Assembly: GCF_030549615.1 (NCBI RefSeq)
Contig: NZ_CP130832.1
Coordinates: 3,596,001-3,660,000, forward strand
Length of the DNA stretch: 64,000 nt
Reading direction: 5' to 3'
Source: Stenotrophomonas sp. 610A2
GTDB taxonomy: Bacteria > Pseudomonadota > Gammaproteobacteria > Xanthomonadales > Xanthomonadaceae
Shown one piece after another: positions 34,970 to 44,111 of the stretch. The notes under the pieces are model-generated. The model did not search any database, had not been told where the DNA came from, and saw only the letters and a list, made by a program, of their open reading frames with translations. Numbering within the stretch: the stretch's first letter is position 1; each line of letters starts with the position of its first letter. A program made the position numbers and the translations under genes.

Positions 34970-36673
34970 TCAGTACCCCGCCGCCTGCCCATCCTTGCGA
35001 CTCTCCGAAGCCCCGTAGTAAACCCCACTCTCAGGGTCGCGCATGATCGCCTGGTAGCCACCATAGGGGCCGTCGGCAAACACCACGCGATGCCCCTTGC
35101 GCATCAAACTGCGCACTGTCTCGTACGCAAAGCCGGTTTCCAGATTGATCTCTCCGCCATCGCGCATCGCCGTGGCCTGTCCGGTCGGTTCGGTGGAGCC
35201 TTCATGCTGGATCCGCGGTGCGTCGCCGGCTTCCTGCAGGTTCATGCCGAAGTCGACCAGGTTCATAACGATCTGCGCATGCCCCTGCGGCTGCATCGCA
35301 CCGCCCATCACGCCGAAGCTGGCGAACGGTTTGCCATCCTTGGTGATGAAGGCGGGAATGATGGTCTGGAAGGGACGCTTGCCCGGCGCATAGCCATTGG
35401 GATGATCTTTCTGCAGCACGAACATCTCGCCACGGTCCTGCAAGATGAAGCCCAAGCCCGGCGGTGCCATGCCACTGCCCATGCCACGGTAATTGGACTG
35501 GATCAGCGACACCATCATGCCGTCGGCGTCAGCCACGGTCATGTAGATGGTGTCGCCCTCCTCCAACTGCCTTGGCGTACCCGGCTGTACTTCCTTCAAG
35601 GCCTTGTCCATCGAGATCAGGCTGCGGCGCTGCGCTGCGTAGTCCTTGGAAATCAGCCGCTGTACCGGTGCCGGCGAGAATGCCGGGTCTGCATAGAAAC
35701 GGGCGCGGTCGGCGAAGGCGAGCTTCTTGGCTTCGACGAACAGATGGATGTGCTCGGGCGAGCCAAATGGAATCTTCGAGAAGTCATAGCCCTCCAGCAC
35801 ATTGAGGATCTGCAGCGCGGCAATGCCCTGGCTGTTCGGCGGCAGCTCCCACACATCGTAGCCACGGTAATTGCTGCTGACCGGCTCCACCCACTCGCCC
35901 TGGTGCGCGGCCATGTCCTCGTAGCTCAGGTAGCCGCCATTGGCCTTGAAGTAGTCACCAATAGTGCGTGCGATCGCGCCTTTGTAGAACGCATCGCGGC
36001 CGCCATCGGCAATCTGCTGCAAGGTATCCGCGAGATTCGGGTTGCGCCACATCTGCCCCTTGCGTGGCGCGTGGCCTTCAATGGTGAACTGCTCCTTGAA
36101 GCCCGGGTACTGCGACAGCTTGGGCACCGAACGGTCCCAGTAGTACGCAATCACCTCGGACACCGGATGCCCATTGCGCGCATAGGCGATGGCCGGCGCA
36201 AGATTCTCGGCCATCGGCTTGCGGCCGAAGCGTTCGTGCAGGGCAAACCAACCATCGACCGCGCCGGGCACCGACACCGGCAGTGGTCCAGTCGCAGGAA
36301 TCTCCTTCAAACCACGGCGTTGCAACTCGGCAAGTGTCAGCGAGCGCGGCGAGCGGCCCGAACCGTTGTAGCCGAACAGCTTCTGCGCCTTCGGGTCCCA
36401 GACAATCGCGAACAGATCACCGCCAATGCCGTTGCCGGTCGGCTCCATCAAGCCCAGCGCGGCGTTGGCAGCGATGGCGGCATCCATCGCCGAACCGCCG
36501 CCTTTCATCACGTCCAGCGCGATCTGGGTGGCCAAAGGCTGCGAGGTTGCCGCCATCGCATGCGGCGCGATGACTTCCGAACGGGTCGCGAATTCGTGAC
36601 CGGTAACACGGTCTGCGGCAATCGCTGCAGCAGGCATCGCAAACAAAGCTAGAAACAGGACATTACGCAGCAT
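34970..36673 (-). CDS. ggt: gamma-glutamyltransferase
   Basis: 567 residues from MLRNVLFLALFA, with a signal peptide cleaved near AIAA (about 18-20), so periplasmic. The N-terminal nucleophile family proenzyme cleaves itself before the Thr of TIYMTVADADG (about residue 377) to give large and small subunits; the substrate loop and the GSGMAPPGLGFILQDRGE segment are conserved-looking. It hydrolyses glutathione and other gamma-glutamyl compounds. It is divergent from the pilus-like cluster; the 163-bp gap 36674-36836 contains three TCTTACG heptamers. Confidence 0.95.
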   Translation of the reverse strand: MLRNVLFLALFAMPAAAIAADRVTGHEFATRSEVIAPHAMAATSQPLATQIALDVMKGGGSAMDAAIAANAALGLMEPTGNGIGGDLFAIVWDPKAQKLFGYNGSGRSPRSLTLAELQRRGLKEIPATGPLPVSVPGAVDGWFALHERFGRKPMAENLAPAIAYARNGHPVSEVIAYYWDRSVPKLSQYPGFKEQFTIEGHAPRKGQMWRNPNLADTLQQIADGGRDAFYKGAIARTIGDYFKANGGYLSYEDMAAHQGEWVEPVSSNYRGYDVWELPPNSQGIAALQILNVLEGYDFSKIPFGSPEHIHLFVEAKKLAFADRARFYADPAFSPAPVQRLISKDYAAQRRSLISMDKALKEVQPGTPRQLEEGDTIYMTVADADGMMVSLIQSNYRGMGSGMAPPGLGFILQDRGEMFVLQKDHPNGYAPGKRPFQTIIPAFITKDGKPFASFGVMGGAMQPQGHAQIVMNLVDFGMNLQEAGDAPRIQHEGSTEPTGQATAMRDGGEINLETGFAYETVRSLMRKGHRVVFADGPYGGYQAIMRDPESGVYYGASESRKDGQAAGY

Positions 36674-36719
36674 GGGCAGGGCCAATTGAGTGACCTGGCG
36701 ACGATAGCCCAGCCACCGC

Positions 36720-36748
36720 TCTTACGCACGTCTTACGCAGGTCTTACG
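36720..36748 (+). promoter_or_regulatory. three TCTTACG heptamers at 11-bp period (candidate SARP-type operator)
   Basis: TCTTACG begins at 36720, 36731 and 36742, with 4-bp spacers CACG and CAGG: three exact heptamers on the same helix face. A weak -10-like TATCTA starts at 36758, 9 bp after the last heptamer. In Streptomyces, SARP regulators bind direct heptamers with 4-bp spacers set about 8 bp before the -10. A BTAD/SARP-like regulator gene lies at the far end of the cluster that starts at 36837. Direct reading for the repeats; the operator role is inference. Confidence 0.7.
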
Positions 36749-36836
36749 CCGCCCCCGTATCTAGTCCGCTGAAACAAACCACCCGTCGCTGCAGATCCGC
36801 GCCGGGCACACAGGTTCTTCCACAAGGGGCTCTTCA

Positions 36837-37655
36837 ATGCAAATGCGATCCAAGCGCCGCCAGGGCGGCTTCACTCTGGTCGAAATGGCCGTGGTGCTGG
36901 TCATCATCGGCGTGATCATCGGTGCGGTGATGATCGGCCGTGACGTCCAGCGCAACGCCGAGTACACGCGTATCAAGCAGAAATTCATGGACCAGTGGGT
37001 GGTCGCCTACAACACCTACAGCCAACGTACCGGAGCCCCGGTCGGTGACAACCAGGCCGCACCACGCTTGATGGTGAATGGTGCCAAGCACGGCACCGGC
37101 GTCGCATCGGGCGCTACCATTTCCGGCGGCGACATGAGCAACACGCAGTCGCCGGGCGCGCTGTGCCAGGGCAACCTGCCTGCCGGCGTCACTCCGGCAG
37201 CAACCGGTACCGACCTGCGCGACATCATGCGCAAGGCCGGCATCACCTTGCCGCCTGGCCGTGGCGATGGTTTTGAGGACCGCTACGCCTACCTGGACAC
37301 CAACGGCAACCCGCAGGAAGTGCAGGTCTGCTTCCAGTGGAATCCGCCGGGCACCGGCTCGGGCTCGGGCAACGTCATGGTCGTTACCGGCCTGACCCCG
37401 GATCTGGCGCGTTCGCTGGACCAGATGGTCGACGGCAAGTCCGATCCGAAGGCCGGCGCCTTCCGCCAGGCAGGCATCACCGCGCGTACCGCCAACAGCA
37501 CCGCCAACAGCAGTGCCACCGCCGGCAGCGAAGAGTGGGAAGGCAACAACACCCAGTCCGCAAGTGCAGGCCAGGGCAGCGCCGCAACGGTAGGTCAGAA
37601 CACCGACACCGAGCAGGTGCTGACGCTGACCGCCCACTACAAGATGAACCAGTAA
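36837..37655 (+). CDS. type IV prepilin / pseudopilin (P1), possible major subunit
   Basis: 272 residues. Short basic leader MQMRSKRRQGG is followed by F-T-L-V-E-M, so cleavage after Gly11 gives Phe1 and Glu5 as in classical type IV pilins, then a hydrophobic helix (AVVLVIIGVIIGAVMIG). The C-terminal part carries two cysteines in GALCQGNL and VQVCFQW. The segment ITLPPGRGDGFEDRYAYLD..EVQVCFQ is clearly shared with the prepilin at 48510-49205, so the two are paralogues. It is the first gene of the cluster, 89 bp after three heptamers. Ser/Gly/Thr-rich region near 200-250. Confidence 0.88.
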   Translation: MQMRSKRRQGGFTLVEMAVVLVIIGVIIGAVMIGRDVQRNAEYTRIKQKFMDQWVVAYNTYSQRTGAPVGDNQAAPRLMVNGAKHGTGVASGATISGGDMSNTQSPGALCQGNLPAGVTPAATGTDLRDIMRKAGITLPPGRGDGFEDRYAYLDTNGNPQEVQVCFQWNPPGTGSGSGNVMVVTGLTPDLARSLDQMVDGKSDPKAGAFRQAGITARTANSTANSSATAGSEEWEGNNTQSASAGQGSAATVGQNTDTEQVLTLTAHYKMNQ

Positions 37656-37662
37656 TCACGCC

Positions 37663-38256
37663 ATGAAAGCGCCCAACCTGCTCGCCCGCCTGAGGCAATC
37701 ACGACGCACGTCGCTGATCGTTTTCGCCATCTCGCTGTTCGCCCTGGTGGCGACGGCAACATGGTTCATCAGTGCCCGTTCCGCGCTTGCCGACGCCTAC
37801 GGGCGCCTGGGCAACGCCAAACAGGCGCTGTCCGAAGCCCAGGTGCGCGAGCAGGAGGCGCAGCTGAAAGTGGAACAGGCGCGCTCGGCGCGTGATCTGG
37901 TATTGGCTGCCACCGCCGCCAATCTGCAACCCGATGGCTGGGGAGAACGCCTGATCAGCCTGCAACAGGCCCAGCTCACCCGTGGCGATGCAGCCACCCT
38001 GCTCGCTGCGCTGGGGCGTTCCAACAGCCGCATCACCGGCACCGAGGCGTTCGAGCTGTCGGTTACCCATCCAGATGAAGGTCTGTTCGATGTGCCGGCG
38101 GCGCTGGACCGGATCCCGGCACCGCTGTCGGTCACCATCCGCGGCAGCGTGATGTTCCGCACCAATGCCTTCGATCCCGGCAACAACGCCGCCGCGGATG
38201 CCAATGCTGTTGCACGCCCCGTCGAAGCAGCCACCGCCAGCGGAGCCGCCCCATGA
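37663..38256 (+). CDS. bitopic inner-membrane protein, GspM/PilO/MshJ-like position
   Basis: 197 residues: a short basic N-terminus (RLRQSRRTS), one membrane helix (about 18-37), then a coiled-coil stretch (ALADAYGRLGNAKQALSEAQVREQEAQLKVEQARSAR, about 40-76) and a periplasmic domain. This topology is that of PilO/GspM proteins of the assembly platform, and its place next to a GspL-like gene supports it, but sequence similarity is too weak for a family call. Its stop overlaps the next start by 4 bp. The coiled-coil stretch is given by position; residues quoted only for identification. Confidence 0.6.
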   Translation: MKAPNLLARLRQSRRTSLIVFAISLFALVATATWFISARSALADAYGRLGNAKQALSEAQVREQEAQLKVEQARSARDLVLAATAANLQPDGWGERLISLQQAQLTRGDAATLLAALGRSNSRITGTEAFELSVTHPDEGLFDVPAALDRIPAPLSVTIRGSVMFRTNAFDPGNNAAADANAVARPVEAATASGAAP

Positions 38257-39626
38257 GCCGCCAACTTCTGATCCAGCAGCAAGGCAGTTGGCTGGTCTTC
38301 GACAATGACCGCGTCAGCCGCAGCGACACCCGTCCGCGCCCACAGCGTTCTGCCTTGGCCATCGCCGATTTCGAAGGTGGCGTCAGCAGCGTCGTCTCGC
38401 TGGAGGGCAGCCCGGCCCATGCGGTCGCGCTTATCGAAAAGCGCTTGCGTGCCGATGGCCTGATCGACAGCGAAAGCAAGATCCTGATCCACAAGACCCG
38501 CACCGTCGGCGCTGGTTATCAAACCCTGTTCACCGCCGCTCCGCTGGACCTGTGGCAGCAGACCTATGCATGGGCGGAGGCGCAACCCGACCACTGCCTG
38601 CTGATCCCGATCACCTCGCTGCTATGGAGCAAGCTCAAGGCCGGCGATGTACTGATCTACCACTCGGGCCGGCAGATCACCGCGCTTGCGCTGCTCAAGC
38701 ACACCATGATCTACCGCTCGTCGCTGGCCTATAGCGACGATGCAGGCGACCTCGCCATGACTTCCGGTGCCTTGGCCGAGCAGATCGCCAATGACCTGGA
38801 AGGCGATGAAAGGCAGCTCGAACCACAACGCGCGCATTGGTGTTCGGTACTCGTGCCTGCACCGACGGCCGGTGAGCCGTGGCTGGATGACAGCCTGCGC
38901 GAAGTGTTCTCCGCGCGCAGCGGCATGGCGGTGGACGCGGTCCCGACCGAAACCGTCAGCGACGAAAACGGTACGCAGTTCCGCAGCGGCATTGGCTGGC
39001 TGGCGAAAAGCGCATCACCGACCATCGCGGTGAATCCCACCGCCAGCCGCCTGGCGTATATGGCGGAATGGGCGTTGCCACTGGCCAGTGCCGCATCCAT
39101 CGTGTTCGCCATCGCATTGGGTTCGATCGGTGCGCGCTGGACGCTCAGCGCCAGCGAGGCGAACGACCAGGCCGCGACCATCGGCGAGTCTGTATCGGCC
39201 ACGGACGCGCGTATCGGCGCCCTGGCCAAGGACCAGGCGATACCAGCCGAGTTCCCGCAGACCTATACCTTCATCGAGAAGGTCAACAACCTGCAGCAGG
39301 GCATCGACCCCATCGCTGGCCTGAGCAAGGTCCGTGACGCGGCTTATGGGCAGGTCCGCGTGCTGCGCCTGCGCATGGAGACCCCCCAGGTCAACGCTGC
39401 ACCAGGGCAATCCTTTGCAGCGCTGGAGCGGCCTACGCTGCGTGTCGATGGCGCGGTAGACCCTGCACAAGGCGGCGGCATGCAGGTGCCCACCTTCATC
39501 GAGCGCCTGCGTCAGGCCGGCTACGACCCGATCCCGCTTGACCCACAGGGCGGCAATGTCGGCACCAGCAATCTTTTCTCCTACCTGCTGAAAGAGCCCG
39601 TAGCGAACACGGGGGCCACGCCATGA
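38253..39626 (+). CDS. GspL/PilM-PilN-like platform protein
   Basis: 457 residues. The first 260 residues are soluble and have the look of a PilM/GspL actin-like cytoplasmic domain (LAIADFEGGVSSVVSLEG, DHCLLIPITSLLWSKL, GDVLIYHSGRQITALALL). One membrane helix lies at about 272-292 (ASAASIVFAIALGSIGA), followed by a coiled-coil and a periplasmic ferredoxin-like region (VRVLRLRMETPQ, RPTLRVDGAVDP, FIERLRQAGY) as in PilN or the GspL periplasmic part. So it corresponds to PilM and PilN fused, as in GspL. It overlaps both neighbours by 4 bp. It should recruit the ATPase encoded at 45528 to the membrane. Confidence 0.7.
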   Translation: MSRQLLIQQQGSWLVFDNDRVSRSDTRPRPQRSALAIADFEGGVSSVVSLEGSPAHAVALIEKRLRADGLIDSESKILIHKTRTVGAGYQTLFTAAPLDLWQQTYAWAEAQPDHCLLIPITSLLWSKLKAGDVLIYHSGRQITALALLKHTMIYRSSLAYSDDAGDLAMTSGALAEQIANDLEGDERQLEPQRAHWCSVLVPAPTAGEPWLDDSLREVFSARSGMAVDAVPTETVSDENGTQFRSGIGWLAKSASPTIAVNPTASRLAYMAEWALPLASAASIVFAIALGSIGARWTLSASEANDQAATIGESVSATDARIGALAKDQAIPAEFPQTYTFIEKVNNLQQGIDPIAGLSKVRDAAYGQVRVLRLRMETPQVNAAPGQSFAALERPTLRVDGAVDPAQGGGMQVPTFIERLRQAGYDPIPLDPQGGNVGTSNLFSYLLKEPVANTGATP

Positions 39627-40117
39627 AAATGAAGTACTTCGCCGCGCTGTCGCTGCTTGTCTGGCTGGGTGTCACCGGCTGGCTGGCCAGCATGGTCATC
39701 ACCAAGCCGGCCGCACTGCGGCAGAACCAGGGCGCGGAAGAGACCACCGCAATGGCCGAGCTGCGCGCATCGGTTGATCGCAACAAACGCATGCGCGAGT
39801 CCATCGTCCAACTGGGCGAAGCGCAGGTCTATCAAAGCGATGCACCGCTGGTCGCTGTTGCAGCGCCACGGCCGGTGGCCAGCGACGTGGTGGAAGCCGC
39901 GCTGCCACCGCCCTCGGTATCACTGGTACTCACTTCCGCTGGCAGCCGCACGGCGTTCGTCAATGGCGAGCAGGTGCGTGCCGGGCAACGTCTCAGCACA
40001 GGCGGACGCGTGCGTGCGATCGGTCCGGACTGGGTGCGCATCGATGATCCGGTGCATGGCAACCAGACCTATCGCGTGCCGGCGCTGATCTCCAATACAA
40101 ACGGAGCCGGAAAGTGA
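39623..40117 (+). CDS. GspC/PilP/MshK-like inner-membrane protein
   Basis: 164 residues. N-terminal membrane anchor (about 5-24), a linker, then a small beta domain with VSLVLTSAGSRTAFVNGEQV, AGQRLSTGGRVRAIGPDWV and RIDDPVHGNQTYRVP (about 97-158) that resembles the homology region of GspC and the PilP/MshK domain, which contact the secretin. It lies in the right genetic position (before the secretin) and overlaps both neighbouring genes by 4 bp. Confidence 0.65.
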   Translation: MKMKYFAALSLLVWLGVTGWLASMVITKPAALRQNQGAEETTAMAELRASVDRNKRMRESIVQLGEAQVYQSDAPLVAVAAPRPVASDVVEAALPPPSVSLVLTSAGSRTAFVNGEQVRAGQRLSTGGRVRAIGPDWVRIDDPVHGNQTYRVPALISNTNGAGK

Positions 40118-40713
40118 ATCCGCGCAACAAGCCCTTGCTGATTGCCAGCGGCGCAATCATCGCCGGACTGGTATTGGTGCTGGTACTGCGTGGTACCGGC
40201 AACCACCAGGACAACGTGCAGACAGAGGCTGCGCCGGTAGAAACCGCGCAGGCACTGCCGACGCAGCCAGCGCAGGCAATGACAGCGCCCAGCGAGGCCT
40301 ATCCATGGGATGCGCCTGCCTCGGCAGCCGCCGTTGCGCCGCCTGCGGCAGCCGCTGTCCCGGGCACTGCCAGCGTGCCTGCAGCGCTGCAGCCCGAGGC
40401 CGTGGCTGCCATGCGCGAGCAGATCGTACGTAGCGGTGCTGCCGCCGACGACATGCTGCGCAAGCTCGACGAAATGGAGCGCAGCGGCCAGTTGCCGAAG
40501 GAAATCGACCTGCCTGCGCTGCGCAGCAACATCGCGATCGCCAAACGTGCGCAGTACCTGTCGCTGGAGATCGTCAACCTCAACCAGCAACCGAGCACAC
40601 CGGAACGCAACCAGCGCCTGCAGACCATTCTTGCCGAGCTGCAACAGCTGCAAGGGCAACTGCGGTTGGACATCAGCGTGCCGACCGCGCAGTCGACAGG
40701 CAACGGGCGCTGA
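40114..40713 (+). CDS. membrane-anchored Ala/Pro-rich protein, unknown
   Basis: 199 residues from a GTG start inside the previous stop codon (GTGA). One membrane helix at the N-terminus (about 8-25), a low-complexity Ala/Pro linker to about 90, then a helical, possibly coiled-coil periplasmic domain (MREQIVRSGAAADDMLRKLDEMERSG, LQTILAELQQLQGQ). No family recognised. Its position between the GspC-like and a prepilin gene suggests a part of the same envelope machine. Confidence 0.6.
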   Translation: MNPRNKPLLIASGAIIAGLVLVLVLRGTGNHQDNVQTEAAPVETAQALPTQPAQAMTAPSEAYPWDAPASAAAVAPPAAAAVPGTASVPAALQPEAVAAMREQIVRSGAAADDMLRKLDEMERSGQLPKEIDLPALRSNIAIAKRAQYLSLEIVNLNQQPSTPERNQRLQTILAELQQLQGQLRLDISVPTAQSTGNGR

Positions 40714-40716
40714 ACC

Positions 40717-41460
40717 ATGCCCTTCACCAGCCCGCCCATTACGCCCATGCCCGGCAGCCAACGCGGCTACAGCCTGATCGAGGTCAGCGTGGTGGTGGGC
40801 GTGCTTGGCGTGCTGACCTTTGCCGTCACCTCGGGGCTGGAGAACATCCAGCGCTTCCGCGAGCAACGGGCAGCGATTGCCAACGCCGAGGCGGCACGCA
40901 ATGCCGTGCGCGCGTTCGCCTTGAACAACAAACGCCTGCCCTGCCCGGCCAGCAGCAGTTCCTACCGGGAAGCCCTGCCGCCCTGCACGCAGGGCAGTGG
41001 CTGGTTCCCGTACGAGACCGTCGGCATCGCACCGCCGCCGGAACGCAACCGGATGAAATACGGCGTCTACATCAGCAACACCAGCAACCTGACCGCGCCT
41101 GCGCGCTCGGCCAGTGACGGGATTGATGCCGAGCGCAGCGGTGGATTCATGCTCGCCTTGGCCGCTGCCGCCGCCGCGCCGGCGCAGACCAGTACGCCGT
41201 ACTACGTGCAGTCAAGCGCGCAGGGCAGCAGCGTCAGTTGCAGTGGCGCGAGCAGCGCCAATCCGGCGTTCGTCATCATCGCGCCAGCAACCGACCTGAC
41301 CGGCAACAACAGTAATTTCGAAGCGCCACACATCGCCTTCGGCACCGGCAGCAACTGCGTCGCATCGCCGGCACATCGCGCCGATGCAGGCAGCGACGAC
41401 GTCGTTGTTGCCGAGAGCACAGCAGAACTCCTGGGCTGGATAACCAACTCCACCCGCTAG
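40717..41460 (+). CDS. minor prepilin (P2) with LPCPAS motif
   Basis: 247 residues. Leader ending GSQRG then Y-S-L-I-E-V: aromatic residue 1 and Glu5 are present, followed by the hydrophobic helix SVVVGVLGVLTFAV. After the helix comes RLPCPASSSSYREALPPCTQG, the same LPCPAS...C motif that occurs in the prepilins at 49221 and 52951, with a likely disulfide. Two further cysteines (VSCSG, SNCVA). It lies just upstream of the secretin gene (45 bp). Confidence 0.85.
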   Translation: MPFTSPPITPMPGSQRGYSLIEVSVVVGVLGVLTFAVTSGLENIQRFREQRAAIANAEAARNAVRAFALNNKRLPCPASSSSYREALPPCTQGSGWFPYETVGIAPPPERNRMKYGVYISNTSNLTAPARSASDGIDAERSGGFMLALAAAAAAPAQTSTPYYVQSSAQGSSVSCSGASSANPAFVIIAPATDLTGNNSNFEAPHIAFGTGSNCVASPAHRADAGSDDVVVAESTAELLGWITNSTR

Positions 41461-41505
41461 ATCCCGCCGCATTACGAAACGAACCATCTATCCAGGGCCG
41501 CTTTC

Positions 41506-43215
41506 ATGAACTCCAGACTCAACCCGCGCCATCGCTCACTCACCCGGCTGCTGACGGTCAGCACCGGCAGCCTGTTGCTGGCAGCCTGCACCAACATGCC
41601 GCCGCGCAGCACCATGGACATGCCGCCGACCGAGTACAAGGCACTGGAGCGCACCGGGACGGCCATCAACGAAGAATCCGCGAAACTCGCAGCGCGCCAG
41701 GACAAGCTGCTCGAGGACGTGGAGCAACGCGCGCCTGCCCCGCCGCCCGCTGCCCCGATCGCGCCGGCCTACGACCCGCTGGAGAACAGCGTGGTCAGCC
41801 TGAGCATGTACGACGCCGACGTCGGCCAGCTGCTGTGGGCACTGGCCGACGAATTGAAGATGAACCTGATCGTCGACCCCAAGGTGCTGCAGCAGAAGCA
41901 GCGCGCCAGCCTGCACCTGCGCAACGTCTCCGCGCGCGAGGTGTACCGCCACATCCTGGATGCCTTCGACCTCAACGGCCAGGTCCGCGGCGGCTCGCTG
42001 GTGGTGTCGCAGATGAGCGAGCGCATCTTCAACGTGGACCTGCTCAACTCGGTCACGATGATGGACCTCGCCTCGGGCGGCGACGTGTTTGGCGCCGGCA
42101 TGCAGGCCAGCGGTGGTGGCGGTGGCCAGTCGCTGAAGGGCGACCTGAGCATCTCCGGCAGCATGGGCAAGGAAAGCGATCCTTACAAGCAGCTGGATTC
42201 GGCGCTGAAGGTCATCCTCGGCGAGGACAAGGCCGAGACCGCCGCCGCGCGCGATCCCAACGGCCCGCCAGCACCGGAAGCCGCGCGTTACAGCCTGGAC
42301 CCGGGCAGCGGCACCCTTTACGTGCGTGCCCGTCCTTCGCAGGTGCGCGCGATCGAAGAGCTGCTGGAACACAGCAAGAAGAAGCTGCGCCGGCAGGTGC
42401 TGGTGGAAGCACAGATCCTGGACGTCTCGCTCAACGACAATTCCAACTACGGCGTTGACTGGAACCTGCTGCGCAATCGCGTTGCCGGCATTTACGGCGA
42501 TTCCCCGGCCACCATCATGCCGGTGCCGGACAGCAGCCTGCCCTACAGCACAATGAACCGGCTCGGTGAGCAGGGCCGCACCATCGTGTTCCCGAACCAG
42601 ACGCTGGGCTCGGTCGCTGGTCGTGCGCTCGGCCTGAGCTACATGAACGACACGTTCTCCGCCGCGGTCAATGTGCTGCGCGGCTTCGGCAACGTGAAGG
42701 TGCTGTCCAACCCCAGCGTGCGCGTGCGCAATGGCAGCCCGGCCTACCTGAGCGTGGGCACCAACATCCGCTACGTCACCAAGTCCACCACCAACTTCTC
42801 CGGCGGTTCTGGCACCGGTTCGGGTTTCACCTCCTCGGACATCCAGACCGACTCCCTGTTCTCCGGCGTCGTCATCGGCGTGGCGCCGATGGTCCACGAG
42901 AACGGCTCGGTGGAACTGCTGGTGCACCCGATGCAGACCGAAGTGCAGCCGGGCAGCCTGAAGCTGCAGGAGTTCCCCAATGGCAACGCAGTCACCTTGC
43001 CGCAGATCAACGTCAAGGGCATCACCACCACGTTGAACCTGCGTGACGGTGACACCGTGCTGCTCGGCGGGCTCATCGACCAGAACTCGTCGATGGATGA
43101 CCAGGGCATACCTGGTGTTTCCGACGTGCCGGTATTCGGCCGCCTGTTCGGTTCACGCGCCAAGACCCACAACACCCGTGAGCTGGTGGTGGTGTTGCGG
43201 GTGAAAGTGCTGTGA
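41506..43215 (+). CDS. secretin, MshL/GspD/PilQ family lipoprotein
   Basis: 569 residues. Lipoprotein signal with lipobox LLAAC (Cys about residue 27), so it carries its own outer-membrane targeting. N-domains follow (LSMYDADVGQLLWALADELKMNL, a secretin/TonB-like N0 fold; TLYVRARPSQVRAIEELLE), and the C-terminal secretin domain has VRVRNGSPAYLSVG and TTLNLRDGDTVLLGGLIDQN, ending with RELVVVLRVKVL. Glycine-rich insert around 195-210. Wording of the N-terminal and middle parts is closest to MshL of MSHA pili. It forms the outer-membrane ring of the machine. Overlaps the next gene by 4 bp. Confidence 0.9.
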   Translation: MNSRLNPRHRSLTRLLTVSTGSLLLAACTNMPPRSTMDMPPTEYKALERTGTAINEESAKLAARQDKLLEDVEQRAPAPPPAAPIAPAYDPLENSVVSLSMYDADVGQLLWALADELKMNLIVDPKVLQQKQRASLHLRNVSAREVYRHILDAFDLNGQVRGGSLVVSQMSERIFNVDLLNSVTMMDLASGGDVFGAGMQASGGGGGQSLKGDLSISGSMGKESDPYKQLDSALKVILGEDKAETAAARDPNGPPAPEAARYSLDPGSGTLYVRARPSQVRAIEELLEHSKKKLRRQVLVEAQILDVSLNDNSNYGVDWNLLRNRVAGIYGDSPATIMPVPDSSLPYSTMNRLGEQGRTIVFPNQTLGSVAGRALGLSYMNDTFSAAVNVLRGFGNVKVLSNPSVRVRNGSPAYLSVGTNIRYVTKSTTNFSGGSGTGSGFTSSDIQTDSLFSGVVIGVAPMVHENGSVELLVHPMQTEVQPGSLKLQEFPNGNAVTLPQINVKGITTTLNLRDGDTVLLGGLIDQNSSMDDQGIPGVSDVPVFGRLFGSRAKTHNTRELVVVLRVKVL

Positions 43216-44111
43216 GCCTGATCCACGACGCCCTGCGCGGGGCCGGCGAATCCTCGCCGGCCGTCGACACGCATCCTGCACGCAATGGTACGTGGCCGCG
43301 TCTGCCGCGGCATGGCATGTGGTTGCTGCTGGGCGTCGTGTTGGCTGGCCCCACCGGCTACCTGATCGCGCGCAGCGGTGGCGGGCAACAAGCGGTGCAA
43401 CAGGCAGTGAGCGCACCGCCATCAGCCCAGCATGTTGTAGAGCCAGCAGCTTCCGTTGCAGCGCCAGATGTAGCTTTTGCAAGCACGACAACGGCAAGCC
43501 CGACCTCCACGCCAGCGCCCGTGGTTGCCATGTTGCCTCCTATCGTCCTGGCGAAACGCGAAAACACCGTTGCGCCACCCGACGCCGTCGCGGTTGCGCC
43601 CGCCAGCACGGCCAGCCCGGTAGCAAGCCAGCCGGAAGCAGCTCGCACCGCGGCACCACAGCTGCAGATCAGTGTCAGCGAGGCACCTGCGGCGCAGAAA
43701 TCCGTGGCCAAGGCAGCCACACCAACGGCCGGCGATGAACCAGATCCGGCACAGGTCAGGACCGCCATGTCGCGGCTGCAGGCCGCCGTCGCCGGTGGCG
43801 ACATCGCGGTGCGCGACGCGAGCTTGGATGAACTGCAGAAACTGCTTCCCGCCGACAGCCTCACCTTGCTGCGCGCACGGGCATGGGCGGCACACGGTGG
43901 CAACGACATTGAAGGCGCCGAACGTTACTACCGCGCCATCCTGCAACGCGTTCCCGACGACGAATACGCCGGGGTGAACCTGGCCTTGATCGATGCCCGC
44001 CGTGGCGACGTCAACGAAGCCAGGGAGCGCCTGGCCAGGTTGGCTGCACGCAACAGCGGCTCGCAGATGGTCAGCCGTGCGCAGGCCGAACTGGAGACGG
44101 TGCGGCAATGA
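43212..44111 (+). CDS. MshN-like TPR protein
   Basis: 299 residues from a GTG start overlapping the secretin stop. It begins SLIHDALRGAGE, like the MshN start (SLINxMLRDLE), then a membrane helix (about 37-54), an Ala/Pro/Thr-rich periplasmic linker (about 60-180) and TPR-like repeats at the C-terminus (DAQ..; LLRARAWAAHGGNDIEGAERYYRAIL, YAGVNLALIDARRGDVNEARERLARLAARN). In MSHA systems MshN sits between mshM and mshE; here it precedes the mshM-like gene. Confidence 0.8.
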   Translation: MSLIHDALRGAGESSPAVDTHPARNGTWPRLPRHGMWLLLGVVLAGPTGYLIARSGGGQQAVQQAVSAPPSAQHVVEPAASVAAPDVAFASTTTASPTSTPAPVVAMLPPIVLAKRENTVAPPDAVAVAPASTASPVASQPEAARTAAPQLQISVSEAPAAQKSVAKAATPTAGDEPDPAQVRTAMSRLQAAVAGGDIAVRDASLDELQKLLPADSLTLLRARAWAAHGGNDIEGAERYYRAILQRVPDDEYAGVNLALIDARRGDVNEARERLARLAARNSGSQMVSRAQAELETVRQ

